In this document: positions 1 through 8,025 of the stretch, one piece after another
How the letters are laid out: the number at the start of each line of letters is the position of its first letter
Position numbering within the stretch: the first letter of the stretch is position 1
Source of the DNA: Idiomarina zobellii
GTDB lineage: Bacteria > Pseudomonadota > Gammaproteobacteria > Enterobacterales > Alteromonadaceae
Assembly: GCF_900100855.1 (NCBI RefSeq)
Contig: NZ_FNCB01000018.1
Coordinates: 1-40,690, forward strand
Reading direction: 5' to 3'
Length of the DNA: 40,690 bases
Notes under the pieces: model-generated
The model's input: only the letters and a program-made list of their open reading frames with translations
Database searches by the model: none
What the model was told of the DNA's origin: nothing
Made by a program: the position numbers and the translations under genes

Positions 1-984
1 CAGGTTTTGGCGCTGGATGAAAATGAGCAGGAAGTGTTTAATAAAAAGCTGCGCAGCAACAAGGTGTTAGCGAAGCTGGCAACATTGAAACGTACAGATG
101 ACTGTGAAGTGGCGGTTGAGTCCTGCGGCATGAGTCATTACTGGCGCCGCGAATGTGAAAAACTGGGTTATAAAACGGTGGCGCTGCCACCACGCTTCGT
201 CAAAGCGTATTTGCAGGGTGAGAAGAACGATGCAAATGACGCCCGGGCGATAGCCGAGGCGGCATCACGGCCTAATCGTCAGACGGTCAGGCTGAAAAGT
301 ATTGAGCAGCAGGATTTAGCTCTGATGGTGAATCAACGGGAAGGCTTCGTGCAGACGAGAACGCAGTTCTCGAACCGGCTAAGAGGCCAGCTGGCCGAAT
401 ACGGCATTATTTTACCCAAGCGGGTGAGTACCATACTACAGAGAGTACCGGAGATACTGGAAGAGGACAGCAATGCGCTGACGCTTCAGTCCCGGGACTT
501 AATCAACCGCCTGTATCAAATGCTTCGCACGGTGGACGAAGAGGTTAAAGCACTGGATAAGCGCTTAGCGGCACAGGCTGATAACAACGAAGACAGCCGC
601 AGGCTGATGACGATACCGGGCATCGGCCCGATAACAGCAACATCGTTGTTGGCTCTGATAGGCGATGTGAATGAATTTAAGCGCGGCCGTAACCTGTCGG
701 AATATCTGGGGCTGGTACCACGGCAAAACAGCAGCGGCGGCAAAGACCGTTTAGGTGGTATTACCAAAAAAGGCAATACCAAGCTGAGGACACTGCTGGT
801 GCACGGAGCCCGCTCAGCGCTGCGAGTAGCGCAAAAACGGCAGGACAGACTGAGCCTCTGGGCACAGGATGTCGCTAAACGCCGGGGCAACAACGTTGCG
901 GCAGTGGCACTGGCCAATAAGCACGCCCGGATAATCTGGGCGATGTTAAAGAATAAAGAAGATTACCGAATGACTGCTGCTTAA
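1..984 (+). CDS. IS110-family transposase, 5' end outside the window
   Basis: This is the C-terminal 327 residues of a DEDD/Ser transposase of the IS110/IS1111 family, which moves its element through a circular intermediate. The frame is open from base 1, so the true start and the first catalytic Asp lie outside the window; a TTG at base 7 is only an internal codon. The N-terminal part keeps RuvC-like features (VAVESCG, then KNDANDARAIAEAA, whose Asp residues fit the DEDD site). A central helical stretch follows. The C-terminal Transposase_20 domain starts at MTIPGIGPITA and contains the expected GLVPRQNSSGG and KKGNTKLRTLLVHGARSAL motifs with the conserved Ser. The C-terminal style resembles the IS1111 subgroup, but the subgroup call is an inference. 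The gene looks intact to its TAA. Family assignment is very secure. Confidence 0.93.
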   Translation, partial: QVLALDENEQEVFNKKLRSNKVLAKLATLKRTDDCEVAVESCGMSHYWRRECEKLGYKTVALPPRFVKAYLQGEKNDANDARAIAEAASRPNRQTVRLKSIEQQDLALMVNQREGFVQTRTQFSNRLRGQLAEYGIILPKRVSTILQRVPEILEEDSNALTLQSRDLINRLYQMLRTVDEEVKALDKRLAAQADNNEDSRRLMTIPGIGPITATSLLALIGDVNEFKRGRNLSEYLGLVPRQNSSGGKDRLGGITKKGNTKLRTLLVHGARSALRVAQKRQDRLSLWAQDVAKRRGNNVAAVALANKHARIIWAMLKNKEDYRMTAA

Positions 985-1250
985 CAGCAACAGCGTTCAG
1001 TAAAAGAGCAAAGCGAAGGTTCATTCCTTCCGGGAGTTGCAAACGTAAGCAGGATGGTAAAATAGGGTAAACCGACGGCAACTGAGACTGGATAGCGTCA
1101 GTACACTCAGTACGTTAGCCTGATAAGCCAGTTGCCGTGCGGAGTTCATCCAGGCCAGGTGCGCAAAGCGCACCATAAACAGGCCGTATATATGCGAGCG
1201 CCCCGACATTTACCACAGGCTCACGTTGCAAAAACGGGAGGGGACCATAT
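985..1250 (+). ncRNA. Candidate IS110/IS1111 guide (bridge/seek) RNA region
   Basis: No credible gene lies in the 309 bases between the transposase stop and the S9 peptidase start, but the segment is rich in secondary structure. ACGGCAACTG (1075-1084) pairs perfectly with CAGTTGCCGT (1129-1138), and the loop holds two copies of TCAGTAC (1098-1104 and 1107-1113). A second perfect hairpin, GTGCGC-AAA-GCGCAC, lies at 1159-1173. Elements of the IS1111 subgroup are known to carry a structured guide RNA in the non-coding DNA 3' of the transposase, and this segment is in that position. That the segment is transcribed, and its exact ends, are inferences. Confidence 0.4.
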
Positions 1251-1268
1251 ATGACGTTATTTACGTCA
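1226..1268 (+). promoter_or_regulatory. Possible promoter and operator for the S9 peptidase gene
   Basis: TTGCAA (1226-1231) and TATATG (1248-1253) are 16 bases apart and could act as -35 and -10 elements. They overlap a palindrome, TGACGT-N5-ACGTCA (1252-1268), which would suit a dimeric regulator. The -35 may lie inside the IS110 end, so the pair could be a hybrid promoter made by insertion. None of this can be confirmed from sequence alone. Confidence 0.3.
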
Positions 1269-1293
1269 GGTGTGATGTCTGAGGAGAACAACA

Positions 1294-3309
1294 ATGAAAA
1301 AATGGGTAATAGCGGCAGCGGCGCTGGCAGTATCAAGTGCCTCAATAGCCCAAGAAAAGTTAGAATTAGAAGACGTTTTCACTCTAGAGTATGCATCGTC
1401 ACCGACAATTCACCCAAGTGGTGAGTGGAGCGTATTTGTCCGCCAGTCTATGGACATACAAAACGACCGCAAAGTTGGGCGCTTATGGAGCGTACTACCG
1501 GACGGAGATATACGCCCGTTAACCGGCGAGCAAGGCAGTGAGAGCCAGCCAGTGTGGTCGCCAGATGGTAAGCGGTTAGCTTATGTTTCAACGGAAACCG
1601 GAAGCCCGCAAATTCATATCTATTGGGTGGACTCTGGCGAAAGCGCAGCCATTACTCAATTAACGAAAGCGCCGTCAGGCCTGAGTTGGTCGCCCGATGG
1701 TAGCCAAATCGCGTTTTCAATGTTTACGCCAAAACCTGAGCCTGCACCCGTAAGCTTGCCAGGAAAACCCGAAGGGGCCAACTGGACAACACCTCCAAAA
1801 TATATTGATAAAGGCAATTACCGCTATGACGGTGGCGGCTATGCAGAAGACGGATATCAACAAATTTATGTTATTCCCGCTACTGGAGGCTCGCCCCGTC
1901 AATTAACCGAAGACGAATTCAACCATGGCGGTAATTTGGCCTGGTCGGCTGACGGAAAGCATATTTTCTTTTCGGCTAATCGTCGAGACGACGCATTCCT
2001 TAACCCTGTAAATAGTGAAATTTATCAGCTAACTGTTGCTAGCAAAGAGGTATCGCCAATTACTGACAGAAATGGACCAGACAGTTCACCTAAAGTGTCA
2101 CCAAACGGCGATAAAATTGCGTATATCGGTTATGACGATGAAAAAATGAGCTATCAGATTACTAAGCTCTACGTCATGAATACCGATGGCACTGATATTG
2201 AAGTGCTAACGCCGGACTTAGATCGTAGCGTTACCGGTTTCGCGTGGGACTCTGACAGCCGTGGCATCTATTTCACTTATGACGACAACGGAATTGGGCA
2301 ACTGGCACGAACGGACTTAAACGGCGAGCACACGCACTTAACTGACCGCGTGGGTGGCCTTTCTTACAGCCGACCCTATGGTGGAGGCGACTTCAGTGTT
2401 GCAAAAGGGGACAAAATTGCTTTTACCATTTCAAACCCAATGCGCCCGGCAGAGCTGGCATTATGGCAAGACGGTAACGTACAGCAAGTCACTCGCTTAA
2501 ATGAAGATGCGCTGGGACATAAGCAGCTCGCGAAAGTAGAAGAAATACGCTACAAATCGAGCGTGGATGGCAGAGAGTTGCAAGGCTGGATTGCCTACCC
2601 ACCGAACTTCGACAAAGACAAAGACTACCCGTTGATGCTGGAAATTCATGGCGGTCCACATACTAATTATGGTCCTCGTTTTGCGGCAGAAATTCAGTTA
2701 TTTGCTGCGGCCGGTTATGTCGTGCTGTATACCAACCCTCGTGGCAGTACTAGCTATGGTGCTGATTTCGCCAATGAAATTCATCATAACTATCCAAGCG
2801 ATGACTATAACGACCTTATGGACGGCGTTGACGCAGTTATTGAGAAAGGCTTTATTGACGAAGACGAGTTGTTTGTCACAGGCGGTAGTGGCGGCGGCGT
2901 ACTAACAGCCTGGATAGTGGGTCACACTGACCGCTTTAAAGCCGCTGTTGTGGCTAAACCGGTCATTAACTGGTACAGCTTCGTACTGACTGCAGACATG
3001 TATAACTTCTTCTACCAGTACTGGTTCCCGGGCCTACCATGGGATAATATGGAACATTACATGGAGCGCTCGCCAATTAGTTACGTGGGTAACGTGACAA
3101 CGCCAACGATGCTATTAACCGGTGAGAATGACTACAGAACGCCCATGTCGGAAACCGAGCAATATTATCAGGCCTTGAAATTGAAAGGCGTCGACACTGC
3201 TATGGTGCGCATTCAGGACTCAGGTCATGGCATTTATGCAAGACCAAGCAACTTGATGAATAAAGTTGCTTATATCTTACATTGGTTTGAGAAATACCGG
3301 GACGAATAA
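1294..3309 (+). CDS. Secreted S9 family prolyl oligopeptidase-type peptidase
   Basis: This is a 671-residue serine peptidase of clan SC, family S9 (acylaminoacyl-peptidase/DPP-like), likely cleaving peptides in the periplasm. Residues 1-19 form a Sec signal peptide ending SIAQ. A seven-bladed beta-propeller follows, with repeated WSPDG and SPNGDK motifs (PD40/WD40-like) up to about residue 400. The C-terminal alpha/beta-hydrolase domain has the nucleophile elbow GGSGGG (Ser532), with Asp613 in GENDYR and His645 in SGHGIY completing the triad. The HGGPH oxyanion segment lies near residue 452. The start is supported by a strong GAGGAG ribosome site 8-12 bases upstream. It stands alone: an IS110 element lies upstream and the sialic acid operon begins 73 bases downstream. 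Family and secretion are secure; the exact substrate is unknown. Confidence 0.93.
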   Translation: MKKWVIAAAALAVSSASIAQEKLELEDVFTLEYASSPTIHPSGEWSVFVRQSMDIQNDRKVGRLWSVLPDGDIRPLTGEQGSESQPVWSPDGKRLAYVSTETGSPQIHIYWVDSGESAAITQLTKAPSGLSWSPDGSQIAFSMFTPKPEPAPVSLPGKPEGANWTTPPKYIDKGNYRYDGGGYAEDGYQQIYVIPATGGSPRQLTEDEFNHGGNLAWSADGKHIFFSANRRDDAFLNPVNSEIYQLTVASKEVSPITDRNGPDSSPKVSPNGDKIAYIGYDDEKMSYQITKLYVMNTDGTDIEVLTPDLDRSVTGFAWDSDSRGIYFTYDDNGIGQLARTDLNGEHTHLTDRVGGLSYSRPYGGGDFSVAKGDKIAFTISNPMRPAELALWQDGNVQQVTRLNEDALGHKQLAKVEEIRYKSSVDGRELQGWIAYPPNFDKDKDYPLMLEIHGGPHTNYGPRFAAEIQLFAAAGYVVLYTNPRGSTSYGADFANEIHHNYPSDDYNDLMDGVDAVIEKGFIDEDELFVTGGSGGGVLTAWIVGHTDRFKAAVVAKPVINWYSFVLTADMYNFFYQYWFPGLPWDNMEHYMERSPISYVGNVTTPTMLLTGENDYRTPMSETEQYYQALKLKGVDTAMVRIQDSGHGIYARPSNLMNKVAYILHWFEKYRDE

Positions 3310-3325
3310 CTCTGGTAGACTAAGT

Positions 3326-3339
3326 CACGGTAGAACGTG
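3326..3339 (+). promoter_or_regulatory. ops-like hairpin in the neu operon leader
   Basis: The leader of neuA contains CACG-GTAGAA-CGTG, a perfect 4-bp hairpin with GTAG in its loop, 43 bases before the start codon. The E. coli ops element that recruits RfaH (GGCGGTAGCGTG) also presents GTAG in a small hairpin loop. Here the CGGTAG and CGTG blocks are present but separated by two extra bases. An RfaH homologue is encoded at 23384-23881. The resemblance is suggestive only. Confidence 0.3.
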
Positions 3340-3382
3340 ATAAACTATGAGATATTTGTAAGTCGTCAGGTCAACAAAACGA

Positions 3383-4072
3383 ATGAATGTTGCATTGATA
3401 ACCGCCCGCGGTGGCTCGAAAGGGCTGCCCGGGAAAAATATCGCGTTACTGAACGGCAAGCCGCTTATTGTCTGGACCATACTGGCCGCACAAAAGGCTG
3501 CGTCGGTTGATGCTGTTTATGTGTCGACAGAAGACCAGGCCATTGCTAAGGTCAGTCAACAGGCCGGAGTTCAGGTTATTCCGCGGCCGGCAGAGCTGGC
3601 ACAGGACGACACCAGCAGCGAACCGGTTATTGCACACGCCATTAATTACTTAAAAAAGCAGCCACTTAACGTTACCAGCGTAACGTTGCTGCAACCCACG
3701 TCGCCGTTAAGATCCGCACAGCATATTGACGAGGCTTACCGTATTTATGCAAATAGCGACGCCAACTGCGTTTTAAGTGTTATTGAACCGGCGCATTCTG
3801 CTGCAAAAGCTTATAAACTGAACTCAGACGGTTCATTATCCGGACTTTTAAGCCTGGACGCACCTTACATGCGTCGTCAGGATCTTCCCCGTACCGTACA
3901 TCCCAACGGTGCCATTTATATATTTAGTACAGCAGCCTTCGAAGCCGGCGGCGGTATTCCGCGGCAAAATGTCTACCCTTACATTATGAGCGAAGAGGCG
4001 TCTGTCGACATTGACAGAGCAAGTGACCTGCAACTTGCCGAACAGATTATGGAGAGAATGCAATATGGCTAA
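3383..4072 (+). CDS. neuA: CMP-sialic acid synthetase (acylneuraminate cytidylyltransferase)
   Basis: The enzyme activates a sialic acid with CTP to give CMP-sialic acid, the donor for sialyltransferases. The 229-residue protein begins with the nucleotide-binding signature [14 protein letters not shown] (residues 6-19) and continues with the expected Rossmann-like fold (LLQPTSPLR near residue 105, then [18 protein letters not shown]). Its length is normal for the catalytic domain alone, with no C-terminal acetylhydrolase extension. It is the first gene of a compact operon and its last 8 bases overlap the start of neuB. The family could also activate legionaminic or pseudaminic acid. Neu5Ac is favoured because the cluster holds only the three genes needed to start from UDP-GlcNAc. 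Confidence 0.88.
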   Translation: MNVALITARGGSKGLPGKNIALLNGKPLIVWTILAAQKAASVDAVYVSTEDQAIAKVSQQAGVQVIPRPAELAQDDTSSEPVIAHAINYLKKQPLNVTSVTLLQPTSPLRSAQHIDEAYRIYANSDANCVLSVIEPAHSAAKAYKLNSDGSLSGLLSLDAPYMRRQDLPRTVHPNGAIYIFSTAAFEAGGGIPRQNVYPYIMSEEASVDIDRASDLQLAEQIMERMQYG

Positions 4073-5123
4073 CCCCCCGAAAAAACATCCAGTAATAAAA
4101 ATTGGATCGCGCGAAATTGGCTACGACCATGACCCGGTTGTGGTGGCTGAAATAGGCATTAACCATGAAGGGAGCCTTGAAACGGCTTATGAAATGGTCG
4201 ACGCGGCGGTCTCTGCGGGAGCGGAGATTATTAAGCACCAAACTCACGTAGTTGAAGATGAAATGAGCGCCGATGCAAAGAAAGTCATTCCGGGGAATGC
4301 CGATGTGTCTATCTACGAAATTATGGAGCGTTGCGCGTTGAATGAAGAAGACGAAACCAAGCTGAAAGAATACGTAGAGAGCAAAGGCGCCATATTCATC
4401 AGTACACCATTTTCACGCGCGGCCGCAGAGCGTTTAGAGCGTATGGGTGTTGAAGCCTATAAAATTGGCTCAGGTGAATGTAACAACTACCCGTTGCTGG
4501 AGCTTGTGGCATCTTATAAAAAGCCCATTATTCTTAGCACCGGCATGAACGACATTCCGTCTATTGCCAAAGCGGTAGATATTTTCCGTAAGCATGGAGT
4601 GCAATATGCGTTATTGCACTGCACTAACGTGTATCCAACACCCGATCATCTGATCCGGCTAGGCGCAATGAATCAGCTACAGGACGCTTTTGACGATGCT
4701 GTTGTCGGACTGTCAGACCACAGTATTGATAACCTGGCCTGCCTGGGCGCCGTAGCGGTGGGTGCCTCTATTCTTGAACGTCACTTTACTGACCACAAAC
4801 AGCGCACCGGGCCGGACATTAACTGCTCTATGGACACCGAGGAGTGCCGCACGCTTATTCAGGAGTCCAAGCGAATGAAAGCAATGCGCGGTGGCCAGAA
4901 AGGTGCAGTAGCTGAGGAGCAGGTGACCATAGATTTCGCGTACGCTAGTGTTGTGACGATTAAACCTATTAAACAAGGTGAAACTTTTAGCCAGGATAAT
5001 TTATGGGTTAAGCGTCCGGGAACAGGTCAATTTCTGGCAGACGACTATGAAAAGTTAATGGGTAAAACTGCTGCACGAGATATAGAAAATGATGTCCAGC
5101 TCCGCTCCGAGGATGTTCAGTAA
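4065..5123 (+). CDS. neuB: Sialic acid synthase (N-acetylneuraminate synthase type)
   Basis: The enzyme condenses phosphoenolpyruvate with N-acetylmannosamine (or a related sugar) to form sialic acid. The N-terminal TIM barrel shows [10 protein letters not shown] at about residue 26, then [27 protein letters not shown] and GLSDHS. The C-terminal SAF (antifreeze-like) domain covers about residues 285-345 ([15 protein letters not shown]). The frame is open back to 4011, but I choose the ATG at 4065 (352 residues) because GGAGAG lies 8 bases upstream and the family begins close to the barrel. It overlaps neuA by 8 bases, and its stop overlaps the neuC start (TAATG). Pseudaminic or legionaminic synthase activity cannot be excluded by motif alone. 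Confidence 0.9.
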   Translation: MANPPKKHPVIKIGSREIGYDHDPVVVAEIGINHEGSLETAYEMVDAAVSAGAEIIKHQTHVVEDEMSADAKKVIPGNADVSIYEIMERCALNEEDETKLKEYVESKGAIFISTPFSRAAAERLERMGVEAYKIGSGECNNYPLLELVASYKKPIILSTGMNDIPSIAKAVDIFRKHGVQYALLHCTNVYPTPDHLIRLGAMNQLQDAFDDAVVGLSDHSIDNLACLGAVAVGASILERHFTDHKQRTGPDINCSMDTEECRTLIQESKRMKAMRGGQKGAVAEEQVTIDFAYASVVTIKPIKQGETFSQDNLWVKRPGTGQFLADDYEKLMGKTAARDIENDVQLRSEDVQ

Positions 5124-6262
5124 TGAAAAAAAAGATGCTTTTCGTCACCGGTACCCGTGCCGACTTTGGCAAACTGAAAAGTTTAATTGAAGTCACCGAT
5201 AAAGCGGACGAATTTGAAGTTCAGCTGTTTATTACCGGCATGCACATGATGTCCCGCTACGGTATGACCTCAATAGAAGTCGAGCGCCTTAAAATAGCTT
5301 CAAGTTATAAGTACATTAATCAGAGCAAAAATGACACCATGGACGTAGTTCTGGCGAAGACCATAACGGGTTTGTCGGACTACATTCATGAGAATACCCC
5401 GGACGTAATTGTGGTTCACGGCGACCGGGTAGAGGCCATGGCCGGCGCCATTGTGGGCAGCTTGAACAACATTCTGGTGGCTCATATTGAGGGCGGCGAG
5501 GTGTCGGGTACAATCGACGAACTTATCCGTCATTCCATATCCAAAATGGCACACACGCACTTTGTGTCCAATAGCGAAGCTCAGGAGCGTTTGGTGCAGC
5601 TGGGAGAGGCTAAATCGTCCATTTTCACCATCGGCTCACCGGACCTTGATGTCATGAACTCGCCTAACCTACCTTCGCTGGATACAGTCAAAGAAAAGTA
5701 CGATATTGTGTTTAAAGACTACTCGGTGTTTATGTACCATCCGGTGACCACCGAGCTCGAGTCGCTGGAGTCGAATATTAAGTCGACCGTTGATGCCATG
5801 CTGGAAAGTGATGAGAATTTCGTGGTGGTGTACCCCAATAACGACCACGGAACCGACACCATTCTGGCGGAGTTAAAACGCTGCGAGAACCATCCGCGTT
5901 TTCGCATTTACCCCAGTATTCGTTTTGAGTACTTCCTGGTTCTGCTGAAAAACGCCAATATGATCATCGGTAATTCAAGTGCGGGTGTTCGCGAAGCGCC
6001 GTTTTACGGCATACCTACCATTAATCTGGGTAGCAGACAGCAAAGCCGGGCTAGAGCGGAGTCCATTTTAAACGTAGACGAACAAACGCCAGCTATTTTA
6101 GAGGCCATAAAAACCTTTAAAAGCAAACGCTTTGATCCTTCTTCGGAGTTTGGTGATGGTAATAGTGCGGAGGGCTTTATAAGTACCCTACGCTCGGATG
6201 AATTCTGGGACATACCTAAGCAAAAAGTTTTTGTTGACTGGGAAAAACGTGAAACAAGTTAA
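5123..6262 (+). CDS. neuC: Hydrolysing UDP-N-acetylglucosamine 2-epimerase
   Basis: The enzyme converts UDP-GlcNAc to N-acetylmannosamine and UDP, the committed step of bacterial sialic acid synthesis. The 379-residue protein has the GT-B-like fold of the WecB/NeuC family. It opens with the NeuC-type motif FVTGTRADFGKL and continues with TGMHMMSRYG, VVHGDRVEAMAGA, HIEGGEVSGTIDE, RHSISKMAHTHF, GSPDLD and GNSSAGVREAP. The last motif binds the nucleotide phosphates. It begins on the last base of neuB, and its final 14 bases overlap the next gene, so translation is probably coupled. LegG-type enzymes acting on a diacetamido sugar are close relatives, but no other legionaminic acid genes are in the window. 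Confidence 0.9.
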   Translation: MKKKMLFVTGTRADFGKLKSLIEVTDKADEFEVQLFITGMHMMSRYGMTSIEVERLKIASSYKYINQSKNDTMDVVLAKTITGLSDYIHENTPDVIVVHGDRVEAMAGAIVGSLNNILVAHIEGGEVSGTIDELIRHSISKMAHTHFVSNSEAQERLVQLGEAKSSIFTIGSPDLDVMNSPNLPSLDTVKEKYDIVFKDYSVFMYHPVTTELESLESNIKSTVDAMLESDENFVVVYPNNDHGTDTILAELKRCENHPRFRIYPSIRFEYFLVLLKNANMIIGNSSAGVREAPFYGIPTINLGSRQQSRARAESILNVDEQTPAILEAIKTFKSKRFDPSSEFGDGNSAEGFISTLRSDEFWDIPKQKVFVDWEKRETS

Positions 6263-7310
6263 TTACTATTTTATTTCATCGCCGCTGCACCTGTTGTTCA
6301 GCGTAACCACGGCGTTGGGTCATAAAGATGACATTAATGTTGCGGTTATTGACTACTACCTTGAGAGTAATCGTCTGCTATTTACCCAGGCGCTGGAAAA
6401 CAGTTCTATTTTTGAAACCGTTATTAGCTTTAGCGATGCGCATATAAAAAGTAAGCTTAGTAAGCGTAAAGCACGACTAAAAAGGCTGACCGATCTGGTT
6501 GCAGAAATGCCGCCGTCGCGGGTTTATACCGGCTCTGACCGAAGCGTTGAGTTTCAGTACACTATGCACCTGGCGACCCGCGGGAAAAACAGTGCCGAAG
6601 GCCATTATCTGGATGAAGGAACCCAAACCTATTTGGGGCACCGGCACATGCACAGCTTTGTGCATAACTACGTCGACCCTTTATTGAAGAAGCTGGCTTA
6701 CGGTATGTGGTGGAGCAGTCCGCAGATGATAGGTGCGTCTAAGTGGATATCGACCATTCACGCAACCTTCCCTGAACTGATACACCCGGTTTTGCGGAAC
6801 AAGAAAGTTGAGCCTATTTCAAAAGCGGCGTTTAAACTGCCCGAGTTCGATGAGTTTAATAAGAACCTGCTGGCGCTGGCGGATATTGACATAGAGCCGT
6901 TAAAGAATGTCGATTACGTTATTATATTAACGGGTGATTCTTTCTATAAAGACGTGAATGAACACCTCGACAGAATGGTGGATATTTTCAGTCGCAAAAC
7001 TGAGAAAAACCGTATTGCGCTAAAAGCTCATCCGCGGTCAAATTACATTGAACATTTTAAAAAGAAACATCCGGAATTGGTGCATATCGACAACCGGGTT
7101 GGGTTTGAATTGCTACTACCTCAGTTTCCTGACTCCTGTACTTATGTTGGGGATGTCAGTTCAACATTGTTTACTATCCGTTGGTTGAGCGACAAACAAA
7201 ATGTTATGGCTGTGAGGCTAGAGCAAAAAACTCCCGAGCATTTTTCAGGGCCACTGGCTAAATTGTTAAGCGAAGTTGGCGTAAAGCAGTTGAGTTATCA
7301 GGAATTGTAG
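6249..7310 (+). CDS. Putative bacterial sialyltransferase (polysialyltransferase-like)
   Basis: This gene probably transfers sialic acid from CMP-sialic acid to a cell-surface glycan. The 353-residue protein carries the three short motifs shared by bacterial sialyltransferases of the GT38/GT52 type: a D/E-D/E-G motif (DEG, residues 122-124), an HP motif (KAHPRS, His261-Pro262) and a Ser/Thr motif (SST, 304-306). The N-terminal YYFISSPLHLLFS also fits these families. I use the GTG at 6249, which starts directly at this motif, has GGGA 5 bases upstream and overlaps neuC by 14 bases; the frame is open back to an ATG at 6198 deep inside neuC. There is no signal peptide. It is the last gene of the neu operon, and no capsule export gene follows, so the acceptor (lipopolysaccharide, glycoprotein or capsule) is unknown. 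Confidence 0.62.
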   Translation: MKQVNYYFISSPLHLLFSVTTALGHKDDINVAVIDYYLESNRLLFTQALENSSIFETVISFSDAHIKSKLSKRKARLKRLTDLVAEMPPSRVYTGSDRSVEFQYTMHLATRGKNSAEGHYLDEGTQTYLGHRHMHSFVHNYVDPLLKKLAYGMWWSSPQMIGASKWISTIHATFPELIHPVLRNKKVEPISKAAFKLPEFDEFNKNLLALADIDIEPLKNVDYVIILTGDSFYKDVNEHLDRMVDIFSRKTEKNRIALKAHPRSNYIEHFKKKHPELVHIDNRVGFELLLPQFPDSCTYVGDVSSTLFTIRWLSDKQNVMAVRLEQKTPEHFSGPLAKLLSEVGVKQLSYQEL

Positions 7311-7367
7311 CCTGACAAGAGCAAAGCACGTTGGATCCAGCACGACATTAAATAGAGGAATAAGATC

Positions 7368-8018
7368 ATGCCCTGGAGTAGTCTTTTAGCCGAAGAAAAG
7401 CAAAAGCCGTACTTCAAAGAACTGTGGCAGCGTGTTGAGCAAGCGCGTCAGCAGACGGTCGTTTACCCACCTAAGGAAGAGGTGTTTAATGCGTTAAAGC
7501 TGACTGAACCCGAGCAGGTGAAGGTGGTTATTTTGGGGCAGGACCCTTATCACGGGCCAGGGCAGGCGCATGGGCTGAGTTTTTCTGTTAAAGAAGGCGT
7601 GAAGTTCCCGCCGTCTCTGCGCAATATGTTTAAAGCAATTGCTCTGGATTACCCAGGCACCGTACTCCCTCAACATGGAGACTTGACCGAATGGGCTCAG
7701 CAAGGCGTGCTCCTATTGAATACGGTACTTACGGTTGAGCAGGGGAAAGCGCACAGTCACGCAAGCTGGGGGTGGGAAACCTTCACCGATACCGTTATCA
7801 AAAAAGTGTCGGAAGCGACAGAGCATGTCGTGTTTTTATTATGGGGGTCGCATGCTCAGAAAAAGATCCCGCTGATTGATGGCACTAAGCATTACATTCT
7901 GACCGCGCCACACCCATCGCCCTTATCTGCGCATCGCGGCTTTTTTGACGCTAACCATTTCAAAAAAGCCAACGATTATCTGCAGCAACACGGACGACAG
8001 CCCATTAAGTGGGCGTAA
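7368..8018 (+). CDS. ung: Uracil-DNA glycosylase, family 1
   Basis: The enzyme removes uracil from DNA and starts base excision repair. The 216-residue protein has the water-activating motif GQDPYHG (Asp59) and the DNA-intercalation motif [11 protein letters not shown] (His182, Leu186), with LLLNTVLTV and [10 protein letters not shown] between them. Length and motifs match E. coli Ung. AGAGGAA lies about 10 bases before the ATG. It is probably transcribed separately from the neu operon, 57 bases upstream, although no terminator is visible in that gap. Its stop lies 7 bases from the end of the convergent downstream gene. Confidence 0.97.
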   Translation: MPWSSLLAEEKQKPYFKELWQRVEQARQQTVVYPPKEEVFNALKLTEPEQVKVVILGQDPYHGPGQAHGLSFSVKEGVKFPPSLRNMFKAIALDYPGTVLPQHGDLTEWAQQGVLLLNTVLTVEQGKAHSHASWGWETFTDTVIKKVSEATEHVVFLLWGSHAQKKIPLIDGTKHYILTAPHPSPLSAHRGFFDANHFKKANDYLQQHGRQPIKWA

Positions 8019-8025
8019 AGGGCGT

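Larger units (their letters stand above)
1..1250 (+). mobile_element. IS110-family insertion sequence, right part
   Basis: The element consists of the transposase gene and about 270 bases of structured non-coding DNA after it. The left end lies outside the window. The right boundary is not sharp: IS110 elements often lack clear terminal inverted repeats, and I place it near 1250 only because sequence resembling a normal gene leader (palindrome, Shine-Dalgarno) begins there. Comparison with an empty site or a second copy would fix the boundary. Confidence 0.6.

Noticed and set aside
2881-2895. GGCGGTAGTGG, close to the RfaH ops element
   Set aside because: It encodes the GGSGGG nucleophile elbow of the S9 peptidase, well inside the gene, so the match is explained by the protein sequence.
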